DNA from: Verrucomicrobiaceae bacterium UBA7681
Lineage (GTDB): Bacteria > Verrucomicrobiota > Verrucomicrobiia > Verrucomicrobiales > Verrucomicrobiaceae
Reading direction: 5' to 3'
NCBI GenBank assembly: GCA_002482965.1
Contig: DLGZ01000047.1
Coordinates: 86,775 to 123,605, forward strand
Length of the DNA stretch: 36,831 bases
The notes under the pieces are model-generated. The model was not told the DNA's origin and made no database searches. It worked only from the letters and a program-made list of their open reading frames with translations. Made by a program: the position numbers and the translations under genes. Shown here one piece after another: positions 31,598-36,831 of this stretch. The stretch's first letter is position 1; every line of letters begins with the position of its first letter.

Positions 31598-32680
31598 ATG
31601 AACACCCGACACATGAAATCATACACGCCAAGGCTCAACACTTTCCTGTACGCGCTGGTCTTTGCGTGCGGCTGCGGCGGCACCTTTGGCCAGGTACTCG
31701 AACCCAATCGTCAGGCCACGAGCAGCGACTATGTGGACAAACTGCCCGCTGAGAAGAAGAGCGCGATGGTCGTCATCATTGGGGACAAGGGCAGCGGCAC
31801 CGGTTTCTTTGCCAAGATCAAGGACAACGTGTTTCTGATCACCAACATGCATGTCATCAGCGGGCAAACCTCCATCAAGGCCAAGACCATGGATGGCACC
31901 GATGTCCCGATCACCGGGATTTACGGTGCGCGTGATGCCGACATCGCCCTGCTGAAACTGGCAGAGGTGCCAAAGGCGTATTTCGAAACCGAGGCAAGTG
32001 TCAACACCACCAACAAGACCGGCGACCCCATCCTGATTCCCGGCAACAGCCTGGGTGGCGGCACGATCCTGCAAACCGAAGGAAAAATCGTCGCTCTAGG
32101 GCCGGTCAAAATCGAGCATGACGCCCCAACCTTTCATGGCAACAGCGGGAGCCCCATTTTAAACGCCGTGAGCTGGAAGGTGCTGGGAGTGGACACCGAA
32201 AGCATCACCGTCTCGCTGTCAGACAAATCTGACACTGCTTCAGCGCAGAATTCCAGTTCGCAGATCAAATCGTCCGTGCGGCTGTTCGGCTACCGGCTGG
32301 ACAGTGTGTCCCAATGGGAAGCGATTGAGTGGGGGCGGTTTGCCCAGCAGTCCAAGAGGCTGGAAGATGCGAATGCTTATGTGACGGCGGTGCATTCGGT
32401 GCTCAAGCATGATCTGAACGGATGGAAAAAACATCCGTCCGTCAACAGCGCCATGACCGGACTCAAAGAGCATGTCAACAGACCGCGCATTTCAGCCACC
32501 GAAATCACCGCCAAGGTGGAAACGGTGGTGCTGAATTTTCGCAACGCGCTCAAAAAAATCGAAGCAGATGCGGCCGACAGCAGCCGGACCTGCTACGGGT
32601 ACATCAGCCTGCGCTATCAAGACCTGGGGGACTACGCCAGGACTATGCGCGAGTTCCTTGATGCCGACAAAATCCGCTAA
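31598..32680 (+). CDS. Trypsin-like serine protease inside the secretion operon
   Basis: This 360-residue protein has an N-terminal signal (FLYALVFACGCGGTFGQ), so it is periplasmic or outer-membrane. The chymotrypsin/HtrA-type catalytic triad is intact: H85 (LITNMHVISGQ), D115 (ARDADIALLKL) and S183 (FHGNSGSPILN). The N-terminal protease domain ends near residue 205. The rest (about 150 residues) is helical and unlike a PDZ domain (EWGRFAQQSKRLEDANAYVT; VETVVLNFRNALKKIEADAA). Start is ATG 31598, with ATG at 31613 an option. It sits 12 bp after gspL and 11 bp before gspM, same strand. That placement suggests a role in the secretion apparatus, or a secreted substrate. No protease belongs to a standard T2SS set. 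Confidence 0.82.
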   Translation: MNTRHMKSYTPRLNTFLYALVFACGCGGTFGQVLEPNRQATSSDYVDKLPAEKKSAMVVIIGDKGSGTGFFAKIKDNVFLITNMHVISGQTSIKAKTMDGTDVPITGIYGARDADIALLKLAEVPKAYFETEASVNTTNKTGDPILIPGNSLGGGTILQTEGKIVALGPVKIEHDAPTFHGNSGSPILNAVSWKVLGVDTESITVSLSDKSDTASAQNSSSQIKSSVRLFGYRLDSVSQWEAIEWGRFAQQSKRLEDANAYVTAVHSVLKHDLNGWKKHPSVNSAMTGLKEHVNRPRISATEITAKVETVVLNFRNALKKIEADAADSSRTCYGYISLRYQDLGDYARTMREFLDADKIR

Positions 32681-32691
32681 CTTTTTCCTCG

Positions 32692-33261
32692 ATGGCCCTC
32701 GCCCTGACCCAACGTGAAAAGAAACTGCTCGGTGCCTGCCTAGGTGCCCTGCTGCTGATGGCGACGTTCATCATGCTGAAGCAGTTTCTGGACCGACGCA
32801 CGGCGGTGCTGGCGCGCATCACATCGCTGGAGAGTGAGAAGAAGGAGAATGGGCACTGGATGGATGACCGCGAGTTCTGGGACAAGCGCTCTGCCTGGAT
32901 GGAGCAGCACATGCCCACCACCGAGAGCCTGGGCACTGCGCAGGCCAAGCTGCTGGAGGAAATTCAGAACGTGGCCCTGGACTACCAACTGCAAGTGCAA
33001 AAGCAGCAACTGCTGCCGGATGCTGCCGACAGCAAGGCAAACGCCTCGGTGTATCGCGAAGTGGCCGTGGAAGTGCGGCTGCGCGGGGATCAAACCACGA
33101 TGCTGGGCTGGCTGGCGAGTTTGCAGTCGCCGGAAAAATTTCAAGCCATCAAGCAGCTTGAGCTGGAGATCGACACCAAGGCTAAAGAAAAGACACCCCA
33201 GACATTGTGCAACCTCGTACTGGCGCGCTGGTTCAAGCCTGAAACAGGATTCCAGCCATGA
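32692..33261 (+). CDS. gspM: GspM-like inner-membrane protein
   Basis: The 189-residue protein has an N-terminal transmembrane helix (LLGACLGALLLMATFIMLKQ, about 12-31) preceded by MALALTQREKK, then a helical coiled-coil-like segment (RITSLESEKKENGHWMDDRE). A ferredoxin-like domain ends it (YREVAVEVRLRGDQTTMLGW; FQAIKQLELEIDTKAKEKTP). Size, topology and position after L match GspM or PilO. It would pair with GspL at the inner membrane. It overlaps the next gene by ATGA. Identity is by architecture and context; the primary sequence of GspM is poorly conserved. Confidence 0.72.
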   Translation: MALALTQREKKLLGACLGALLLMATFIMLKQFLDRRTAVLARITSLESEKKENGHWMDDREFWDKRSAWMEQHMPTTESLGTAQAKLLEEIQNVALDYQLQVQKQQLLPDAADSKANASVYREVAVEVRLRGDQTTMLGWLASLQSPEKFQAIKQLELEIDTKAKEKTPQTLCNLVLARWFKPETGFQP

Positions 33262-34022
33262 AAACCCTTTTCACCACTCTGCTCATGCTGAGCGCGGCAC
33301 TCAGCGTGCGCGCCCAGTCCCTCGTGCCTGCTGAAGCGCCACTCACGACCTCTGATCTGCTGCCGCTGCCCGGAGACGAACTCCTGATGCCGCAGGAACC
33401 CGTGGCCGCACCTGCAGCGCCCGCAGCTCCTACCGGACCGGTGGATCCCGACCTGCCGCAGCCTTTTGATGCGACCTCCCTGAGCGCGATCATTCAAAAT
33501 TCCCCGTTCACGCGCATCGTCAGCATCTCGGACTCCCTCGTGCTGACCGGCATGGCCTACGTGAATGGCAAGCCAGTCGTGACCATTTTTGACAAGAACG
33601 AGAAGCAGTCCCTGGTGGTGACCGAAGAGCCCAATCTCAAGGGGTGGAAGCTGATGGAAGCGCTGCCCACCGCCAACATTGAGCGTGCGCAGGCAAAAAT
33701 CGCCATCGGAGGGGAAACCTTCAGCATCCGGCACAGTGCGCTGGACAAGAACGACCTGACGAAAGGCAAAAGTGACAAGGGCGACAGAGGCCCGCGAGGT
33801 GACTCTGGCGGAGACCGGCTCAACCGCAGCAATCGCGGCCCCAGCGATGAGGACCGGAAGAAATACGAAAGCCTCTCCGACAAGGCCAAGGAGAAGTTCC
33901 GCGATGCCATGCGTGAAAAGTTCAGCGATGAAAAATTCCGCAATGCCCCTGAAGAAGACCGCCGCAATGCCATCAAGTCCATGTTTGAGAAAATCCAAAA
34001 AGATGACGGCAAGGGCAAATAG
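33258..34022 (+). CDS. Exported protein in the GspC position, charged C-terminal tail
   Basis: This 254-residue protein begins with a signal peptide (MKTLFTTLLMLSAALSVRAQ). A Pro/Ala-rich linker follows, then a compact segment (FTRIVSISDSLVLTGMAYVN; KPVVTIFDKNEKQSLVVTEE; ANIERAQAKIAIGGETFSI). This resembles the homologous region of GspC or a PilP-like domain that contacts the secretin. The last 90 residues are very charged (KGDRGPRGDSGGDRLNRSNR; EKFSDEKFRNAPEEDRRNAI) and probably helical. Classical GspC has an N-terminal membrane anchor; here the N-terminal helix looks cleavable. It precedes the secretin gene by 50 bp. The GspC assignment is inference. Confidence 0.55.
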   Translation: MKTLFTTLLMLSAALSVRAQSLVPAEAPLTTSDLLPLPGDELLMPQEPVAAPAAPAAPTGPVDPDLPQPFDATSLSAIIQNSPFTRIVSISDSLVLTGMAYVNGKPVVTIFDKNEKQSLVVTEEPNLKGWKLMEALPTANIERAQAKIAIGGETFSIRHSALDKNDLTKGKSDKGDRGPRGDSGGDRLNRSNRGPSDEDRKKYESLSDKAKEKFRDAMREKFSDEKFRNAPEEDRRNAIKSMFEKIQKDDGKGK

Positions 34023-34072
34023 CCCGCCCCGCTGAAGCTCCACACCCGCCAATCACGCCACATCCATTTCGC

Positions 34073-36778
34073 ATGCATCGTTGTCTTCCCGTCCTCACCA
34101 CGTTTCTGTTTGCCATCTCCGCCGTTGTTCGCGGGCAGAGCATCGTACCGCCAGCGCCCGCGCCCACTCCCGTAGCCCCGGCGGCGACCACCACGACGAC
34201 GACCACGACGACGGCGGCACCTGAAGTGCCCGCGTCTGCGCCCGCCGTCCCTGCAACGCCTGCGGCAGGAACACCTGCGCCCCCCCTTCCCGCCGCAGCC
34301 GACGGCGCGGCCCCCGCAATGCCGCCAGGAGGCGGTGGACCCGGAAGTGGACGGAGTGGTTTTGGCCGCCGTGGCGGAGGCTTCGGTGGTGCACCGGGTG
34401 GCGGTTTTGGCGGTCCTGGAGGCATGGGCGCTGACGGTGGAGGAGCACCAGGAGAGGCCGAGGCATTTCTAATCACCGGCGACAACGTCATGATGCAGTT
34501 TGCCAACAATCCGGTGGCCGACCTGCTGGCGATCTATGAAAAGCTCACGGGCTACACGTTGATCAAGGACAGCAACATCTTTGAAGGGGCCACCATCAGC
34601 CTCGTAACGCCGAAGCAGGTGCCCAAGGCCGAAGCCATCAAGCTCATTGAGGCTTCACTGCTCGCCAATGGCTACGCCATTGTCACCGAACCTGGCAGCA
34701 ACAGCGCGAAGATCCTGCCGGCACGCAATCAAAGCGCCAATGCGGTCCAGTTCTCCCATGGGGTAAGGTTTTACACGAGCGCCAAGGACATTCCCGACGG
34801 TGAAAGCATCGTGTCCTACTTCATGAAGCTGGACTACCTCGCACCAGAGGAAGCCGCAGCCATGCTCTCAGGTCACGTCGGGCTGGGTGCTTATGGGCGC
34901 ATCACTCCGGTGACATCCCCACCGGGACTGCTCATCACGGAAAGCGCCACCATCGTCAAGCAGCTCATCGGCATTCGCGAAGCCATTGATCTCGGAGACA
35001 CAGGCTCCTCCCTCGTCACGAAATTCATTCCCATCAAATTCGCCGATGCCGCCGTGGTCGCCCAGATCATTCAGGCCACCTTGAATGCGCAGGCGCAGGA
35101 AAAAGAAACGAAGGGTGTGAACACCATCCGTGGTACCGCCGCCAGTGATGGGCGGGAAAAAGGCGGCGACAACAACGCCCCCAGGCCGCCCTCGTCAGCG
35201 CCAAACAATTCATCGCTCTCATCGAATCAAAATTCGCTCAGCCCGCAGCCCAGCACGCAGGTCGTCGCAGACACGCGCCTGAACCAGATTCTTGTCGTGG
35301 CCTCGCCGCTGGACTACACCTACGTGGCCAGCCTCATTGCCGAATTTGACAAACCGCTGGAAAGTACGGAGCCGTATGAGCGCAAGCTGAAGTACGCTGC
35401 GGCCCTGGATGTCTTGAGTGCGCTGGTGGACCGGCTGCAGGAAGTGAACACCGGCAGCACCCAGCTACCTGGCGGCGGCAGCATCCAGCAGCAGCGCCAG
35501 CAGGTGCTGGCCACAAACAGCAGCCAGCTCCTCGGCGGCAGAACAACCCAGGGCACCCGAGGTGGTGTGGTGGGCAATACGGCAGCCGCCACCTCCAGCT
35601 CAGACACCGCCAGTGCGGCCTCAGGAACTACTGGGACCACATCAACAAGCACCGGAGGCTCACGTGCTGACGTGGTCTCCGGCCCCACGGAAAACAACGC
35701 CCCTGTCTCGGTGCTTGTCGGCAAGTCCCGCATCGTGGCGGATCCGATGTCGAACACCATCATTGTCATTGGCCGGCAGGAGGAGATCGAGAAAGTCGAT
35801 GCCCTCATCGACAAACTCGACCGCAAGCCGGCCCAGGTATACCTGGCCACCGTCATCGGCGAGCTCACGCTCACCGACACGATGAAAACTGGGATTGATT
35901 ACATCTCCTCCATAACCAACCAGAACCTCAGCGCCAGCAGCATCACCAACCGCACGGACATCCTCGGCACGACGGGCGGCGCGGGACGCGCCATCAATGA
36001 CCTGCGCAACAATGCCATCACCGCGCCATTTGGCCCCGCCTCCGGCCTGAACCTGTATGGTGCGGCTGGCAGCGGCCTGGGCATTTACCTGAACGCCCTG
36101 CAGACGAACAGCAATTTCAAAGTCCTCTCCAGGCCCTCTATTTTCGCGCTGAACAACAAGAAGGCGGTGATCTCTTCTGGTCGCAAAGTACCTTATCCGA
36201 AGAGCACCGTCACCAACGTCGGCAACAACAACGGCACCGTCACCTCCACCGCCGAATACCTTGATGTGGTCCTGAAGCTCGAGGTCGTGCCGCTGATCAA
36301 CACCGATGGCGAGGTCACCCTCACCATTTCTCAAATCAACGACACGCTCATCGGCACCCAGCTCATTCAGCCCAACCTCGTGCCCATCATCGGCACTGAG
36401 CAGCTTGTCACCTCGGTGACCATTCCGGACCGCAACACGATCGTGCTCGGAGGCCTGATCTCCGAGGAAAAGAACCTGGCGCAGAACGGCATTCCCTTCC
36501 TGGGCAAGATCCCCGGTCTGGGCAAACTCTTCCGCACGGACAACAACAGCGTGACCCGCAAGGAGCTGATCGTTTTCATTCAGCCGCAGGTGGTGACTGA
36601 CACGGACGGCGTGCGCGAGACCTCGCTCAGTGAAGACATCCGCACGACAGCGGGTACGCAGGCGGCGCAGAGGTTCCCACAGGTCCCGCCACCGCCTGAG
36701 CCTGAGCCGGTGGAGGTGCCTGCGAGGAAGAAGAATCTTTTTCAACGCATGTTCAGCCGTGACGCGAAGCGGGAGTGA
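34073..36778 (+). CDS. gspD: Type II secretion secretin GspD
   Basis: This 901-residue outer-membrane secretin forms the export channel. An N-terminal signal (CLPVLTTFLFAISAVVRGQS) is followed by a Pro/Ala/Thr-rich stretch with nine consecutive Thr (residues 39-47, DNA 34187-34213) and a Gly-rich stretch (about 84-128, GGGPGSGRSGFGRRGGGFGG). Then come N0 (NNPVADLLAIYEKLTGYTLI, about 143), N1-N3 domains (KFIPIKFADAAVVAQIIQAT; DTRLNQILVVASPLDYTYVA), a Ser/Thr-rich linker, and the secretin core about 588-841. The core contains VYLATVIGELTLTDTMKTGI, VPLINTDGEVTLTISQINDT and GIPFLGKIPGLGKLFRTDNN, followed by an extension ending NLFQRMFSRDAKRE. It is the last gene; the 53 bp after it hold nothing I can identify. 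Confidence 0.92.
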   Translation: MHRCLPVLTTFLFAISAVVRGQSIVPPAPAPTPVAPAATTTTTTTTTAAPEVPASAPAVPATPAAGTPAPPLPAAADGAAPAMPPGGGGPGSGRSGFGRRGGGFGGAPGGGFGGPGGMGADGGGAPGEAEAFLITGDNVMMQFANNPVADLLAIYEKLTGYTLIKDSNIFEGATISLVTPKQVPKAEAIKLIEASLLANGYAIVTEPGSNSAKILPARNQSANAVQFSHGVRFYTSAKDIPDGESIVSYFMKLDYLAPEEAAAMLSGHVGLGAYGRITPVTSPPGLLITESATIVKQLIGIREAIDLGDTGSSLVTKFIPIKFADAAVVAQIIQATLNAQAQEKETKGVNTIRGTAASDGREKGGDNNAPRPPSSAPNNSSLSSNQNSLSPQPSTQVVADTRLNQILVVASPLDYTYVASLIAEFDKPLESTEPYERKLKYAAALDVLSALVDRLQEVNTGSTQLPGGGSIQQQRQQVLATNSSQLLGGRTTQGTRGGVVGNTAAATSSSDTASAASGTTGTTSTSTGGSRADVVSGPTENNAPVSVLVGKSRIVADPMSNTIIVIGRQEEIEKVDALIDKLDRKPAQVYLATVIGELTLTDTMKTGIDYISSITNQNLSASSITNRTDILGTTGGAGRAINDLRNNAITAPFGPASGLNLYGAAGSGLGIYLNALQTNSNFKVLSRPSIFALNNKKAVISSGRKVPYPKSTVTNVGNNNGTVTSTAEYLDVVLKLEVVPLINTDGEVTLTISQINDTLIGTQLIQPNLVPIIGTEQLVTSVTIPDRNTIVLGGLISEEKNLAQNGIPFLGKIPGLGKLFRTDNNSVTRKELIVFIQPQVVTDTDGVRETSLSEDIRTTAGTQAAQRFPQVPPPPEPEPVEVPARKKNLFQRMFSRDAKRE

Positions 36779-36831
36779 TTTGGTGAGGGTTGGTTCTACA
36801 TTGTCAAGAGTCTGGGGCGAAACGGAGCGTT

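Overview
The window looks like a chromosomal segment of a Verrucomicrobiota bacterium, probably close to the Verrucomicrobiales or Prosthecobacter type. The reasons are a DUF1552 protein paired with a DUF1592-type multidomain cytochrome (families concentrated in Planctomycetes and Verrucomicrobia), high GC content, a long-form IspH, pseudopilins cleaved after Ala rather than Gly, and several palindromic intergenic repeats. The assignment is inferred from gene content; there is no rRNA or tRNA gene here to confirm it.

Left third (1-12.7 kb): a partial Lrp/AsnC regulator; a CCA-adding enzyme; a secreted HEAT-like protein; a DUF1552 Tat protein and a DUF1592 cytochrome, separated by an oppositely oriented VapC-type toxin-antitoxin (TA) pair; a secreted subclass B3 metallo-beta-lactamase overlapping a lipoprotein aminopeptidase; glucuronate isomerase (uxaC); a cold-shock/DUF1294 membrane protein; and a tiny membrane protein.

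Middle (12.8-23.1 kb): UDP-xylose synthase and an animal-like UDP-glucose dehydrogenase, which together would turn UDP-glucose into UDP-xylose; an orphan NarL-type response regulator; a type IA topoisomerase of the TopB family; a TPR protein; a 659-bp repeat-rich gap containing a MITE-like element with perfect 19-bp inverted ends; then a minus-strand cluster of L,D-transpeptidase, IspH and a YbgC-like thioesterase.

Right third (23.2-36.8 kb): one long co-directional type II secretion-like operon in the order E, [RelE/ParE-type TA pair], F, G, H, I, J, K, L, [trypsin-like protease], M, [GspC-position protein], D. Start/stop overlaps of the ATGA type join many of these genes. No prepilin peptidase (GspO) is present. 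GspJ has a long glycine-rich tail built from 27-nt repeats, and the secretin has a Thr-run and Gly-rich segment near its N-terminus.

The most unusual points are the protease and the TA module inside the secretion operon, the Gly-rich pseudopilin tail, the two TA modules whose best promoter matches end only 5-9 nt before the antitoxin ATG (possible leaderless messages), and the MITE-like element. I do not see a CRISPR array, prophage, complete insertion sequence or RNA gene.
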